Positions 19,964 to 29,143 of a stretch of 64,000 nt of DNA are shown here, in pieces. The DNA is taken from contig NZ_LDVZ01000002.1 in NCBI RefSeq assembly GCF_001276515.1, positions 62,001 to 126,000 of the forward strand, written 5' to 3'. The notes beneath the pieces are model-generated. The model ran no database searches and was not told where the DNA came from. It saw only the letters and a list, made by a program, of their open reading frames with translations. Origin of the DNA: Haemophilus sp. C1. GTDB taxonomy: Bacteria > Pseudomonadota > Gammaproteobacteria > Enterobacterales > Pasteurellaceae. The first letter of the stretch is position 1; each line of letters starts with the position of its first letter. A program made the position numbers and the translations under genes.

Positions 19964-22558
19964 TTAGAAGAGTTCTTGTGGTTGCGCCGCTGGCGTATTG
20001 CCTTCATTATTTAAGCGTTGCTGTAACTCTTTAGGAACGTAATAACCGCGCTCTTGCATTTCCGAAAGATAGGTTCGAGTTGGTTCAGTACCTACAATAA
20101 AATATTCTTTGCGCCCACCGTTTGGAGAAAGTAATCCAGTCATCGTATCAATACTTTTTTCCATAATTTTTGGCGGCAGTGGCAATTTACGTTCTGGCTT
20201 ATCACTTAAAGCCGTTTTCATATAAGTGATCCAAGCAGGCATTGCTGTTTTTGCACCTGCTTCTCCACGCCCAAGTACACGTTTGTTGTCGTCAAATCCA
20301 ACATAAGTTGTGGTGACTAAGTTTGCACCAAATCCTGCATACCAAGCTACTTTTGAACTGTTGGTGGTACCTGTTTTACCGCCTATATCGCTACGTTTAA
20401 TGGTTTGTGCGATACGCCAGCTAGTTCCTTTCCAGTCTAAACCTTGTTCTCCATAAATCGCCGTATTTAAGGCACTACGAATGAGAAAAGCAAGTTCGCC
20501 ACTAATGACACGTGGCGCATATTCTATTTTCGACGAGGCATTTTTTGCTGCAGCCATTAAATCAATCGCATCTTCTTTAAGTGCGGTCATATTTGATTGT
20601 AATTCTGGCAGTTCAGGCACAGTTTCAGGTTGTTGATCTAATTCTTCGCCATTGGTGCTATCATCTGTTGGTTTTAAGGCATTCTCGCCTAAAGGAATAT
20701 TCGCAAAACCGTTGATTTTGTCTTTGGTTTCGCCATAAATTACAGGTATATCATTACATTCAATACAAGCAATTTTAGGGTTTGCGACAAATAATTCTTT
20801 CCCTGTGTTATCTTGAATTTTTTCAATAATATAAGGTTCAATGAGGAAGCCACCATTATCAAACACAGCATAAGCTCGCGCCATTTCTAATGGTGTGAAA
20901 GAGGCCGCGCCAAGTGCTAAGGCTTCGCTAGCAAAATATTGATCACGTTTAAAGCCAAAACGTTGTAAAAATTCTGCGGTGAAATCAATACCTGCCGTTT
21001 GGATCGCACGAATAGCAATCATATTTTTGGATTGACCTAATCCTACGCGTAACCGCATTGGACCATCGTAACGATCAGGTGAGTTTTTTGGTTGCCACAG
21101 TTTTTGTCCTGGTTTTTGAATAGAAATTGGGCTGTCTTGTAATACGCTTGAAAGTGTTAAGCCTTTTTCTAATGCTGCCGCGTAAATAAATGGTTTGATA
21201 GAAGAACCCACTTGAACTAAAGACTGTGTGGCTCGATTGAATTTACTTTGTTCATAGCTAAAGCCACCCACCACTGCTTCAATCGCGCCATTATCTGAAT
21301 TAAGAGAAACTAATGCTGAATTTGCTGCGGGAATTTGTCCTAATTGCCATTCCCCATTAGCACGCTGACGAATCCAAATTTGCTCGCCGACTTTCACAGG
21401 ATTACTTCTACCAGTCCAACGCATTGCATTGGTTGATAAGGTCATTTTTTCCCCAGAAGCGAGCAATATATCAGCACCGCCTTTTGCAATTCCAATCACT
21501 GCCGCAGGAATAAATGGCTCTGAATCAGGTAGTTTGCGTAGAAAACCGACAATACGATCATTGTCCCAAGCTGCTTCATTTTTTTGCCATAATGGCGCAC
21601 CACCGCGATAACCGTGACGCATATCATAATCAATCAAGTTATTACGCACAGCTTTTTGGGCTTCATCTTGGTCTTTTGAAAGTACAGTGGTAAATACTTT
21701 ATAACCACTGGTGTAGGCATTTTCTTCACCAAAACGGCGAACCATTTCTTGGCGTACCATTTCAGTGACGTAATCCGCACGGAACTCAAATTTAGCCCCA
21801 TGGTAACTGGCGACAATAGGCTCTTTTAATGCAGCATCATATTCTTCTTTGCTGATGTATTTTTCATCTAACATTCGGCTTAACACCACATTGCGGCGTT
21901 CTTCTGAACGTTTTAAAGAATAAAGCGGGTTCATGGTTGAAGGTGCTTTTGGCAAGCCTGCGATAATGGCCATTTCCGATAACGTCAATTCATTCAATGA
22001 TTTACCGAAATAGGTTTGTGCCGCCGCTGCAACACCATAAGAGCGATAGCCTAAAAAGATTTTGTTTAAATAAAGCTCTAAGATTTCTTGTTTGTTGAGG
22101 GTATTTTCGATTTCTACCGCAAGCACTGCTTCACGAGCTTTACGAATAATGGTTTTTTCTGGGGTTAAGAAAAAGTTACGTGCTAATTGTTGAGTAATTG
22201 TACTTGCACCTTGTGATGCACCGCCATTACTCACTGCGACAAACAATGCACGGGCAATGCCAATAGGGTCTAATCCGTGATGATCGTAAAAACGACTGTC
22301 TTCCGTCGCTAAAAATGCATCAATTAAGCGTTGTGGCACATCGGCTAATTTTACCGGAATACGGCGTTGCTCGCCCACTTCGCCAATTAATTTACCGTCA
22401 GCCGTATAAATCTGCATTGGTTGTTGTAATTCAACGGTTCTTAATGTTTCTACTGAGGGCAATTCAGATTTTAGGTGGAAATACAGCATTCCGCCAGCCA
22501 CTAAACCTAAAATACATAAAGTTAATAGGGTGCTTAATATTAATTTTGCGATCCGCAT
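19964..22558 (-). CDS. ponA: Penicillin-binding protein 1A
   Basis: This is a bifunctional inner-membrane enzyme that polymerises and crosslinks peptidoglycan. The 864-residue protein has an N-terminal membrane anchor (LILSTLLTLCILGLVAGGML). The GT51 glycosyltransferase domain includes LATEDSRFYDHHG and GASTITQQLARN. The transpeptidase domain follows, with the SxxK serine in GSSIKPFIYAA, SxN region LGQSKNM, and KTGT in IGGKTGTTNSS. It is transcribed divergently from comA, and a CRE overlaps its start codon, an arrangement known in H. influenzae. Uptake signals lie near 19944 and 20579. Confidence 0.96.
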   Translation of the reverse strand: MRIAKLILSTLLTLCILGLVAGGMLYFHLKSELPSVETLRTVELQQPMQIYTADGKLIGEVGEQRRIPVKLADVPQRLIDAFLATEDSRFYDHHGLDPIGIARALFVAVSNGGASQGASTITQQLARNFFLTPEKTIIRKAREAVLAVEIENTLNKQEILELYLNKIFLGYRSYGVAAAAQTYFGKSLNELTLSEMAIIAGLPKAPSTMNPLYSLKRSEERRNVVLSRMLDEKYISKEEYDAALKEPIVASYHGAKFEFRADYVTEMVRQEMVRRFGEENAYTSGYKVFTTVLSKDQDEAQKAVRNNLIDYDMRHGYRGGAPLWQKNEAAWDNDRIVGFLRKLPDSEPFIPAAVIGIAKGGADILLASGEKMTLSTNAMRWTGRSNPVKVGEQIWIRQRANGEWQLGQIPAANSALVSLNSDNGAIEAVVGGFSYEQSKFNRATQSLVQVGSSIKPFIYAAALEKGLTLSSVLQDSPISIQKPGQKLWQPKNSPDRYDGPMRLRVGLGQSKNMIAIRAIQTAGIDFTAEFLQRFGFKRDQYFASEALALGAASFTPLEMARAYAVFDNGGFLIEPYIIEKIQDNTGKELFVANPKIACIECNDIPVIYGETKDKINGFANIPLGENALKPTDDSTNGEELDQQPETVPELPELQSNMTALKEDAIDLMAAAKNASSKIEYAPRVISGELAFLIRSALNTAIYGEQGLDWKGTSWRIAQTIKRSDIGGKTGTTNSSKVAWYAGFGANLVTTTYVGFDDNKRVLGRGEAGAKTAMPAWITYMKTALSDKPERKLPLPPKIMEKSIDTMTGLLSPNGGRKEYFIVGTEPTRTYLSEMQERGYYVPKELQQRLNNEGNTPAAQPQELF

Positions 22559-22564
22559 CGTAAA
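22544..22564 (+). promoter_or_regulatory. Competence regulatory element (CRE, Sxy-dependent CRP site) for comABCDE
   Basis: The sequence TTTTGCGATC-C-GCATCG-TAAA matches the H. influenzae CRE pattern TTTTGCGATC-N-GCATCGCAAA, with the T-G-C-G-A core that distinguishes Sxy-dependent from ordinary CRP sites. It overlaps the ponA ATG (22556-22558) and lies about 100 bp upstream of comA. A possible -10 TATGAT at 22603-22608 would put the CRE centre near -60. Confidence 0.85.
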
Positions 22565-22656
22565 ATTCTCGCTTCGTTAATGAATATTCTTGTCAAGAGA
22601 CCTATGATTTGGCTGCTAAGTATAAAAGATTCAGCCTTTAAATAATAGGAAAGAAT

Positions 22657-23454
22657 ATGCAATTCTCCCTGAAAAATCACCGCACTTTACAAATCGGCAT
22701 TCATCGTAAGCAGGGTTATTTTGATTTCGTGTGGTTTGATGATCTCGAACAGCCACAAAGTTATCAAATCTTTGTTAATGATCGTGATTTTAAAAATCGT
22801 TTTTTACAACAGCTAAAAACACAATATCAAGGGAAAACCTTTCCTTTGCAGTTTGTGGCAAGCATTCCCGCTCACTTAACTTGGTCGAAAGTATTAATGT
22901 TGCCGCAAGTATTAAATGCGCAAGAATGCCATCAACAATGTAAATTTGTGATTGAGAAAGAGTTGCCTATTTCTTTAGATGAATTATGGTTTGATTATCG
23001 TTCTACCCCGTTAAAGCAAGGTTTTCGATTAGACGTTACTGCAATTCGTAAAAGTACTGCTCAAACTTATTTGCAAGATTTTCAGCCATTTAAAATTAAC
23101 GTATTGGATGTTGCGTCAAATGCTATTTTGCGTGCATTTCAGTATTTGTTGAATGAACAAGTGCGGTCAGAAAATACCTTATTTTTATTTCAAGAAGATG
23201 ACTATTGCTTGGCGATTTGTGAAAGGGCGCAGCAATCGCAAATTTTACAATCTCACGAAAATCTGACCGCACTTTATGAGCAATTTACCGAACGTTTTGA
23301 AGGGCAACTTGAACAAGTTTTTGTGTATCAAATTCCCTCAAGTCATACGCCATTACCAGAAAACTGGCAGCGAGTAGAAACGGATTTACCTTTTATCGCA
23401 CTTGGCAATGCGCTGTGGCAAAAAGATTTATATCAACAAAAAGTGAGTAGTTAA
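22657..23454 (+). CDS. comA: Competence protein ComA, PilM-like
   Basis: ComA is the cytoplasmic, actin-like PilM homologue of the type IV pilus alignment complex used for DNA uptake. The 265-residue protein starts [20 protein letters not shown] and contains a PilM-like [16 protein letters not shown] and the region [15 protein letters not shown]. It is the first gene of the com operon and lies downstream of the CRE. Uptake signals occur within its first 30 bases and twice more (about 23158 and 23266). The ribosome site is AGGAAAGAAT. Confidence 0.9.
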   Translation: MQFSLKNHRTLQIGIHRKQGYFDFVWFDDLEQPQSYQIFVNDRDFKNRFLQQLKTQYQGKTFPLQFVASIPAHLTWSKVLMLPQVLNAQECHQQCKFVIEKELPISLDELWFDYRSTPLKQGFRLDVTAIRKSTAQTYLQDFQPFKINVLDVASNAILRAFQYLLNEQVRSENTLFLFQEDDYCLAICERAQQSQILQSHENLTALYEQFTERFEGQLEQVFVYQIPSSHTPLPENWQRVETDLPFIALGNALWQKDLYQQKVSS

Positions 23455-23961
23455 ATGTCGATGAATTTATTGCCTTGGCGTACTTATCAACATCAAAAAC
23501 GTTTACGTCGTTTAGCTTTTTATGTTGCCTTATTTATCTTACTTGCTATTAATTTAACTTTGGCTTTTAGTAATTTAATTGAACAACAAAAACAAGATCT
23601 GCAAGCGCAGCAAACATCTTTTGAACAACTTAATCAGCAACTTCATAAAACAACCAAGCAAATTGAACAGTTGCGTAGTGCAGTGCAGGTTGGCGAAATT
23701 TTGACATCTATTCCCAACGAGCAAGTAAAAAAGAGTTTACAACAGCTAAGTGAATTACCTTTTCAACAAGGAGAACTGAATAAATTTAAACAAGATGCTC
23801 ATAACTTAAGTTTGGAAGGTCTCGCACAAGATCAAAGAGAATTTGAACTGATTCATCAATTTTTAAAGAAACATTTTCCCAATGTGAAATTAAGCCAGTT
23901 TCAACCTGAACAACAGTCATTGTATTTTCGCTTTGATGTAGAACAAGGAGAAGAAAAGTGA
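23455..23961 (+). CDS. comB: Competence protein ComB, PilN-like
   Basis: ComB is the PilN-like subunit of the pilus alignment complex. The 168-residue protein has the diagnostic N-terminal MNLLPWR motif (binds PilM) and one membrane helix (LAFYVALFILLAINLTLAF). A coiled coil (LIEQQKQDLQAQQTSFEQLN and onward) leads to a small periplasmic ferredoxin-like domain. Two start codons six bases apart (ATGTCGATG) are possible. It directly follows comA and overlaps comC by four bases. Confidence 0.9.
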   Translation: MSMNLLPWRTYQHQKRLRRLAFYVALFILLAINLTLAFSNLIEQQKQDLQAQQTSFEQLNQQLHKTTKQIEQLRSAVQVGEILTSIPNEQVKKSLQQLSELPFQQGELNKFKQDAHNLSLEGLAQDQREFELIHQFLKKHFPNVKLSQFQPEQQSLYFRFDVEQGEEK

Positions 23962-24479
23962 AAGCCTTTTTTAACGATCCTTTTACTCCTTTTGGAAAAT
24001 GGCTAAGTCAGCCTTTTTATGTTCATGGCTTAACCTTTTTATTGCTATTAAGCGCGGTAATTTTTCGCCCCGTTTTAGATTATATAGAGGGGAACTCCCG
24101 TCTCCATGAAACTGAAGATGAGTTAGCGGTGAAGCGTTTGGAATTGCTGCATCAACAGAAAATTTTAACCTCTTTACAACAGCAGTCGGAAAGTCGAAAA
24201 CTTTCTCCAGAACTGGCAGCACAAATTATGCCTTTGAATAAACAAATTCAACGTTTAGCTGCACGTAACGGTCTATCTCAGCATTTACGTTGGGAAATGG
24301 GGCAACAACCCATTTTGCATTTACAGCTTACAGGGCATTTTGAAAAAACGAAGACATTTTTAACCGCACTTTTAGCTAATACGTCACAGCTTTCTGTAAG
24401 TCGGCTGCAATTTATGAAACCCGAAGACAGCCCATTGCAAACCGAGATTATTTTTCAGCTAGAGAAGGAGACAAAATGA
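23958..24479 (+). CDS. comC: Competence protein ComC, PilO-like
   Basis: ComC is the PilO-like partner of ComB in the inner-membrane alignment complex. The 173-residue protein has one membrane segment (FYVHGLTFLLLLSAVIF), then a coiled coil (LHETEDELAVKRLELLHQQK) and a periplasmic domain ending IIFQLEKETK. The start overlaps comB by four bases (GTGA) and the stop overlaps comD by four (ATGA). The GTG start at 23958 is preceded by AAGGAGAAGAAAA, a strong ribosome site. An uptake signal lies at about 24364. Confidence 0.87.
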   Translation: MKAFFNDPFTPFGKWLSQPFYVHGLTFLLLLSAVIFRPVLDYIEGNSRLHETEDELAVKRLELLHQQKILTSLQQQSESRKLSPELAAQIMPLNKQIQRLAARNGLSQHLRWEMGQQPILHLQLTGHFEKTKTFLTALLANTSQLSVSRLQFMKPEDSPLQTEIIFQLEKETK

Positions 24480-24889
24480 AGTATTGGTTTTTCCTAACTG
24501 CATTGCTTTTTATAAATTGCAGTTGGGGACAAGATCCTTTCGATAAAACACAGCGTAACCGTTCTCAGCTTGATAATGCACAAACAGTAATGGAACAGAC
24601 AGAAATAATTTCCTCAGATGTACCTAATAATCTATGCGGAGCGGATGAAAATCGCCAAGCGGCTGAAATTCCTTTGAACGCTTTAAGATTGGTAGGCGTA
24701 GTGATTTCTAAAGATAAATCCTTTGCGTTATTGCAAGATCAGGCTTTGCAAGTTTACAGCGTTTTAGAGGGCGTTGATGTGGCTAAAGAGGGCTATCTAG
24801 TGGAAAAAATTCATCAAAATAAAGTGCAATTTATTCGTAAGCTCAGTGAGCAATGTGATAGCACTGAGCAGAAAGAATTAAGTTTTTAA
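24476..24889 (+). CDS. comD: Competence protein ComD, PilP-like
   Basis: ComD is the PilP-like periplasmic protein that links the inner-membrane alignment complex to the secretin. The 137-residue precursor has an N-terminal signal (MKYWFFLTALLFINCSWGQD). The C-terminal HM-pilin-type beta domain contains IPLNALRLVGVVISKDKSFALLQ, the usual PilP pattern. INC-S could serve as a lipobox, but it is atypical. It overlaps comC by four bases and precedes comE by nine. Confidence 0.87.
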   Translation: MKYWFFLTALLFINCSWGQDPFDKTQRNRSQLDNAQTVMEQTEIISSDVPNNLCGADENRQAAEIPLNALRLVGVVISKDKSFALLQDQALQVYSVLEGVDVAKEGYLVEKIHQNKVQFIRKLSEQCDSTEQKELSF

Positions 24890-24898
24890 AGGAAGATT

Positions 24899-26242
24899 AT
24901 GAAGAAATATCTTTTAAAGTGCGGTTGTTTTTTAATGTGTTTTGGGTTGCCATTAATCGTTTTTGCTAATCCCAAAACTGATAACGAACATTTTTTTATT
25001 CGTTTATCGCAAGCGCCTGTAGAGCAAACTCTGGAGCAATTAGCTTTTCAACATGATGTCAATTTAGTGATGGATGAGACGCTAGAAGGCAATATTTCTT
25101 TGAAATTAGATAATATTGATATGCCACGTTTGCTACAAATAATCGCAAAAAGTAAGCATCTTACTTTGAATAAAGACGACGGTATTTATTATCTGAACGG
25201 TGGGCAATCAGGAAAAGGTCAAATTGCAGGAAATCTTACTACAAATGAACCGCACTTAGTGAGCCATACAGTAAAACTCCATTTTGCTAAAGCCTCTGAA
25301 TTAATGAAATCCTTAACCACAGGGAGCGGTTCTTTGCTTTCTCCTGCTGGGAGCATTACCTTTGATGATCGTAGTAATTTGCTCGTGATTCAGGATGATC
25401 CTCGTTCTGTGCAAAATATTAAAAAACTAATTGCTGAAATGGATAAACCTATTGAGCAGATCGCTATTGAAGCGCGAATTGTGACGATAACCGATGAGAG
25501 TTTGAAAGAACTTGGAGTTCGCTGGGGAATTTTTAATCCAGCGGAAAATACGGGGCGTGTAGCGGGTAGCTTAGCCGGCAATGGCTTTGAAAATATTACG
25601 GATAATCTTAATGTGAATTTTGCGACAACGACGACACCTGCTGGATCGATAGCATTACAAGTCGCGAAAATTAATGGGCGATTGCTCGATTTAGAATTGA
25701 GCGCTTTGGAGCGTGAAAATAATGTAGAAATTATCGCAAGTCCTCGCTTACTCACTACCAATAAGAAAAGTGCGAGCATTAAACAGGGGACAGAAATTCC
25801 TTATGTTGTGAGCAATACTCGTAACGATACACAATCTGTGGAATTTCGTGAGGCAGTACTTGGTTTGGAAGTGACGCCACATATTTCTAAAGATAACAAT
25901 ATTTTGCTTGATTTATTAGTGAGCCAAAACTCACCAGGTTCTCGTGTCGCTTATGGACAAAACGAGGTGGTATCTATTGATAAGCAAGAAATTAATACTC
26001 AGGTTTTTGCCAAAGATGGGGAAACCATTGTGCTTGGTGGTGTGTTCCACGATACGATCACGAAAAGCAAAGATAAAGTGCCATTACTTGGCGATATACC
26101 TGGCATTAAACGATTGTTTAGTAAAGAAAGTGAACGACATCAAAAACGTGAGCTCGTGATTTTCGTGACACCGCATATTTTAAAAGCAGGAGAAACGTTA
26201 GAGGCGTTGAAAGAAAAAAGTGCGGAGAAAAAGTTACAATGA
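24899..26242 (+). CDS. comE: Competence secretin ComE, PilQ-like
   Basis: ComE forms the outer-membrane secretin ring through which the uptake pilus and DNA pass. The 447-residue precursor has a signal peptide (ending VFAN). An N-terminal secretin/TonB short domain follows (APVEQTLEQLAFQHDVNLVM), then an N0/N1-type domain (SHTVKLHFAKASELMKSLTT). The C-terminal secretin core carries EIIASPRLLTTNKKSASIKQG-type sequence, GGVFHDT and VPLLGDIPGIKRLF. The ribosome site is AAGGAAGATT. The stop overlaps the start of a transposase gene by four bases (ATGA), unlike the standard operon in which comF follows. Confidence 0.94.
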   Translation: MKKYLLKCGCFLMCFGLPLIVFANPKTDNEHFFIRLSQAPVEQTLEQLAFQHDVNLVMDETLEGNISLKLDNIDMPRLLQIIAKSKHLTLNKDDGIYYLNGGQSGKGQIAGNLTTNEPHLVSHTVKLHFAKASELMKSLTTGSGSLLSPAGSITFDDRSNLLVIQDDPRSVQNIKKLIAEMDKPIEQIAIEARIVTITDESLKELGVRWGIFNPAENTGRVAGSLAGNGFENITDNLNVNFATTTTPAGSIALQVAKINGRLLDLELSALERENNVEIIASPRLLTTNKKSASIKQGTEIPYVVSNTRNDTQSVEFREAVLGLEVTPHISKDNNILLDLLVSQNSPGSRVAYGQNEVVSIDKQEINTQVFAKDGETIVLGGVFHDTITKSKDKVPLLGDIPGIKRLFSKESERHQKRELVIFVTPHILKAGETLEALKEKSAEKKLQ

Positions 26243-26694
26243 GTTACTGCCGTTTGTTTTATCACATTGTTTTTAGGACAAAAGACAGTGTTTATGCCAT
26301 TAATGAAGAAAATGAGAAAATTCTCTATGATTACATTTGGGGATTTGTTAAATCACACCATTCTATACTTCATCGAATTAATGGTATGCCAGATCATCTA
26401 CATTTATTTGTTGAATTACACCAAACGATTTCAGTGGCTGAATTTGTTCGTAAATTAAAAAAATCGACACACTGTTTTTTAGATGAAAATAAATCATTAT
26501 TTCCAGAATTTACGGCTTGGTCAGTAGGATATTGCGCATTAACTTATAGCGACAGGGATAAATATCAACTTATTAATTATATTAAGAATCAAAAACATCA
26601 TCACAAAGAAACCCATTTCAATGATGAAATGAAGAGCCTATTTCAACGTGAAGGAATAGATTTTAACGTAGAATGGTTTGAGGAAAATGTTTAG
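26239..26694 (+). mobile_element. Y1 (HUH) transposase of IS200/RAYT type inside the com operon
   Basis: The 151-residue protein belongs to the IS200/IS605-like Y1 transposase superfamily that includes REP-associated transposases. The HUH motif is H53-L-H55 (MPDHLHLFVEL). The catalytic tyrosine is Y114 in LINYIKNQKHHHKE. The N-terminal YHIVFRTK is typical. Its ATG overlaps the comE stop (ATGA), so it may be translated with the com operon. The frame is intact. A cluster of hairpins (26731-26883) follows it, and comF begins after that. No tnpB is present. It may be an IS200-like insertion or a domesticated RAYT with its own repeats. Confidence 0.88.
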
Positions 26695-26730
26695 TGGTTT
26701 TTGGGGAACGCTTATGCCTACTCTAGATTT

Positions 26731-26883
26731 GTAAGCCGTGGGTAAGTATACCCACGGTTAGTGATAGTAATCGTAGTTCCCCTTTGGGGAACGATTACAT
26801 CTACCCCAGCGGGGTAGCATTGTGATTAGCCTAGGGTATACCTACCTTAGGTTACTAAATCTACCCTAAGTTGCAGTAATCAC
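26731..26883. repeat. Cluster of REP-like hairpins between the Y1 transposase and comF
   Basis: Consecutive palindromes fill the gap. CCGTGGGT/ACCCACGG is at 26736-26757. GTAATC + GTTCCCC/GGGGAAC + GATTAC is at 26767-26798. CTACCCC-AGC-GGGGTAG is at 26801-26817. CCTAGGGTA/TACCTTAGG (one wobble) is at 26830-26851. GTGATT and AATCAC (26822-26827 and 26878-26883) bracket the last part. CTAC/GTAG tetranucleotides recur at stem bases, as in REP elements handled by RAYTs. I saw no second copy elsewhere in the window. Confidence 0.65.
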
Positions 26884-26896
26884 TAATAAGGATCAA

Positions 26897-27583
26897 ATGA
26901 ATTTCTTCAATTTTCGCTGTATCCACTGTCGTGGCAATCTTCATATCGCAAAAAATGGGCTATGTTCGGGTTGCCAAAAACAAATTAAATCTTTTCCTTA
27001 TTGCGGTCATTGTGGTGCGGAATTGCAATATTATGCGCAGCATTGTGGTAATTGTCTTAAACAGGAACCTAGTTGGGATAAGATAGTCATTATTGGGCAT
27101 TATATTGAACCTCTTTCGATATTGATTCACCGTTTTAAATTTCAAAATCAATTTTGGGTTGACCGCACTTTGGCTCGGCTTTTATATCTTGCGGTGCGTG
27201 ATGCTAAACGAACGCATCAACTTAAATTGCCAGAAGCAATCATTCCAGTGCCTTTATATCATTTTCGTCAGTGGCGACGGGGTTATAATCAGGCAGATTT
27301 ATTATCTCGGCAATTAAGTCGTTGGCTGGATATTCCTAATTTGAACAATATCGTAAAACGCATGAGACACACTCATACTCAACGTGGTTTGAGTGCAAAA
27401 GATCGTCGTCAGAATTTAAAAAATGCCTTTTCTCTTGCTGTTTCGAAAAATGGATTTCCTTATCGTCGTGTCGCGCTGGTGGATGATGTAATTACTACCG
27501 GTTCTACGCTCAATGAAATCTCAAAATTGTTGCGAAAATTAGGTGTAGAGGAGATCCAAGTCTGGGGGCTGGCGCGGGCTTAA
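26897..27583 (+). CDS. comF: Competence protein ComF, phosphoribosyltransferase-like
   Basis: ComF is needed in H. influenzae for moving DNA from periplasm to cytoplasm; the biochemical role is unsettled. The 228-residue protein has an N-terminal zinc finger (CIHCRGNLHIAKNGLCSGC, then CGHCG and CGNC). A PRTase type I domain follows, with IIPVPLYHFRQWRRGYNQAD and the PRPP loop VALVDDVITTGSTLNEI. The ATG at 26897 follows AAGGATCAA. In the usual operon it sits just after comE; here a transposase and hairpin cluster of about 650 bp intervene, which may reduce its read-through expression. Confidence 0.92.
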   Translation: MNFFNFRCIHCRGNLHIAKNGLCSGCQKQIKSFPYCGHCGAELQYYAQHCGNCLKQEPSWDKIVIIGHYIEPLSILIHRFKFQNQFWVDRTLARLLYLAVRDAKRTHQLKLPEAIIPVPLYHFRQWRRGYNQADLLSRQLSRWLDIPNLNNIVKRMRHTHTQRGLSAKDRRQNLKNAFSLAVSKNGFPYRRVALVDDVITTGSTLNEISKLLRKLGVEEIQVWGLARA

Positions 27584-27658
27584 TATAAAGCACTGGAAAA
27601 AAAAGCGCGATGAGCGTATTATTCCTGATACTTTCTATCAAGTATTTAGGACATAATT

Positions 27659-28255
27659 ATGGAACAAGCAACCCAGCAAATCGCTATTTCTGATGCTGCA
27701 CAAGCGCATTTTAGAAAACTTTTAGACACGCAAGAAGAAGGAACGAATATTCGTATTTTCGTGGTTAATCCAGGCACACCTAACGCAGAATGTGGCGTAT
27801 CTTATTGCCCACCGAATGCCGTAGAAGAAAGTGATGTTGAAATGAAATATGACACTTTTTCTGCATTTATTGATGAGGTCAGCCTGCCTTTCTTAGAAGA
27901 AGCAGAAATTGATTATGTTACCGAAGAACTTGGTGCACAACTTACCTTAAAAGCACCGAATGCCAAAATGCGTAAGGTGGCTGATGATGCGCCATTAATT
28001 GAACGTGTTGAATATGTGATTCAAACTCAAATTAATCCACAGCTTGCAAGTCATGGTGGACGTATCACCTTAATTGAAATTACTGAAGATGGTTACGCAA
28101 TATTACAATTCGGTGGTGGCTGTAATGGTTGCTCAATGGTGGATGTTACGTTAAAAGATGGCGTAGAAAAACAACTTATTAGCCTATTCCCGAATGAATT
28201 AAAAGGTGCAAAAGATGTAACTGAGCATCAGCGTGGAGAGCACTCTTATTATTAG
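27659..28255 (+). CDS. nfuA: Fe-S biogenesis protein NfuA
   Basis: NfuA carries and delivers 4Fe-4S clusters, especially under oxidative or iron stress. The 198-residue protein has a degenerate A-type carrier domain at the N-terminus and a C-terminal Nfu domain. The C-terminal CxxC in [18 protein letters not shown] provides the cluster ligands. The comF-nfuA order matches E. coli gntX-nfuA. Ribosome site AGGACATAATT precedes the ATG. Confidence 0.94.
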   Translation: MEQATQQIAISDAAQAHFRKLLDTQEEGTNIRIFVVNPGTPNAECGVSYCPPNAVEESDVEMKYDTFSAFIDEVSLPFLEEAEIDYVTEELGAQLTLKAPNAKMRKVADDAPLIERVEYVIQTQINPQLASHGGRITLIEITEDGYAILQFGGGCNGCSMVDVTLKDGVEKQLISLFPNELKGAKDVTEHQRGEHSYY

Positions 28256-28279
28256 TGAGTTGTAAAAAGAAGACTTATA

Positions 28280-28311
28280 ATAACCGCACTTTTGAAAGTG
28301 CGGTTATTTTT
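28280..28311 (+). terminator. Inverted uptake-signal terminator after nfuA
   Basis: ACCGCACTTT (28283-28292) pairs with AAAGTGCGGT (28295-28304), extended by TA pairs and followed by TTTTT. It lies only about 13 bp upstream of the nudC start, so it separates the two transcripts or attenuates read-through. Confidence 0.75.
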
Positions 28312-28323
28312 ATGGAGTAAAAA

Positions 28324-29112
28324 ATGAAAACACTTAATCCGGATGATTTTGGTTATTGGTTGTTTACTCAAGGTTCGAATCTTTATTTGCTGAATAATGA
28401 GTTGCCTTGTGGTACGGCTAAAACCCTTGGAATCGAAGAATTGCAGGCAATGCAAATCGGTGAATGGAAAAATCATCCGTTGTGGCTTGTGGCTGAGCAA
28501 CAAAGTGATGAACGAGAATATGTAAGTTTGCGTAGATTACTTTCACTGCCAGAGGATGAATTCCATATATTAAGTCGTGGTGTGGAAATTAATCATTTTC
28601 TGAAAACCCATAAATTCTGTGGAAAGTGCGGTCATAAAACACAACAAACTCAAGATGAACTTGCCGTGCAATGTACTCACTGCGGGTATCGAACTTATCC
28701 TGTGATTTGCCCATCCATTATTGTTGCGGTTCGACGTGGCAAAGAAATATTGCTTGCTAATCACAAGCGTCATTATCACCCGAACGGAGGAATGTATACC
28801 ACTCTTGCAGGTTTTGTAGAGGTTGGTGAAACATTTGAACAAACGGTGCGGAGAGAGGTTTTTGAGGAAACAGGGATTTTGATAAAAAATATTCGTTATT
28901 TTGGTAGCCAGCCTTGGGCATTTCCGAATTCTCAAATGGTCGGTTTTCTTGCTGATTATGAGAGCGGTGAAATTACTTTGCAGGAAAGTGAAATTCATGA
29001 TGCACAGTGGTTTTCTTATGATCAACCCTTGCCAGAATTACCGCCAACAGGTACTATCGCTCGCAAATTAATTCATGCGACGCTTGAACTTTGTAAAGCG
29101 GAAAATAAATGA
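28324..29112 (+). CDS. nudC: NAD(H) pyrophosphatase / NAD-RNA decapping hydrolase NudC
   Basis: NudC is a Nudix hydrolase that cleaves NADH and removes NAD caps from RNA. The 262-residue protein has an N-terminal domain, a four-cysteine zinc ribbon (FCGKCGHKTQ ... CTHCGY), the Nudix box GFVEVGETFEQTVRREVFEE and TGI, and the NADH-specific array SQPWAFPNSQM. It ends about 30 bp before the DUF416 gene. An uptake signal is embedded in the zinc-ribbon coding sequence (GKCGHK at about 28623). Confidence 0.94.
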   Translation: MKTLNPDDFGYWLFTQGSNLYLLNNELPCGTAKTLGIEELQAMQIGEWKNHPLWLVAEQQSDEREYVSLRRLLSLPEDEFHILSRGVEINHFLKTHKFCGKCGHKTQQTQDELAVQCTHCGYRTYPVICPSIIVAVRRGKEILLANHKRHYHPNGGMYTTLAGFVEVGETFEQTVRREVFEETGILIKNIRYFGSQPWAFPNSQMVGFLADYESGEITLQESEIHDAQWFSYDQPLPELPPTGTIARKLIHATLELCKAENK

Positions 29113-29143
29113 CATTCCAACTCTTGCAAATTAAGGAAATAAG

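Noticed and set aside
28252..28503. Minus-strand ORF across the nfuA-nudC junction
   Set aside because: It is a shadow of nudC on the opposite strand and reads through the uptake-signal hairpin.
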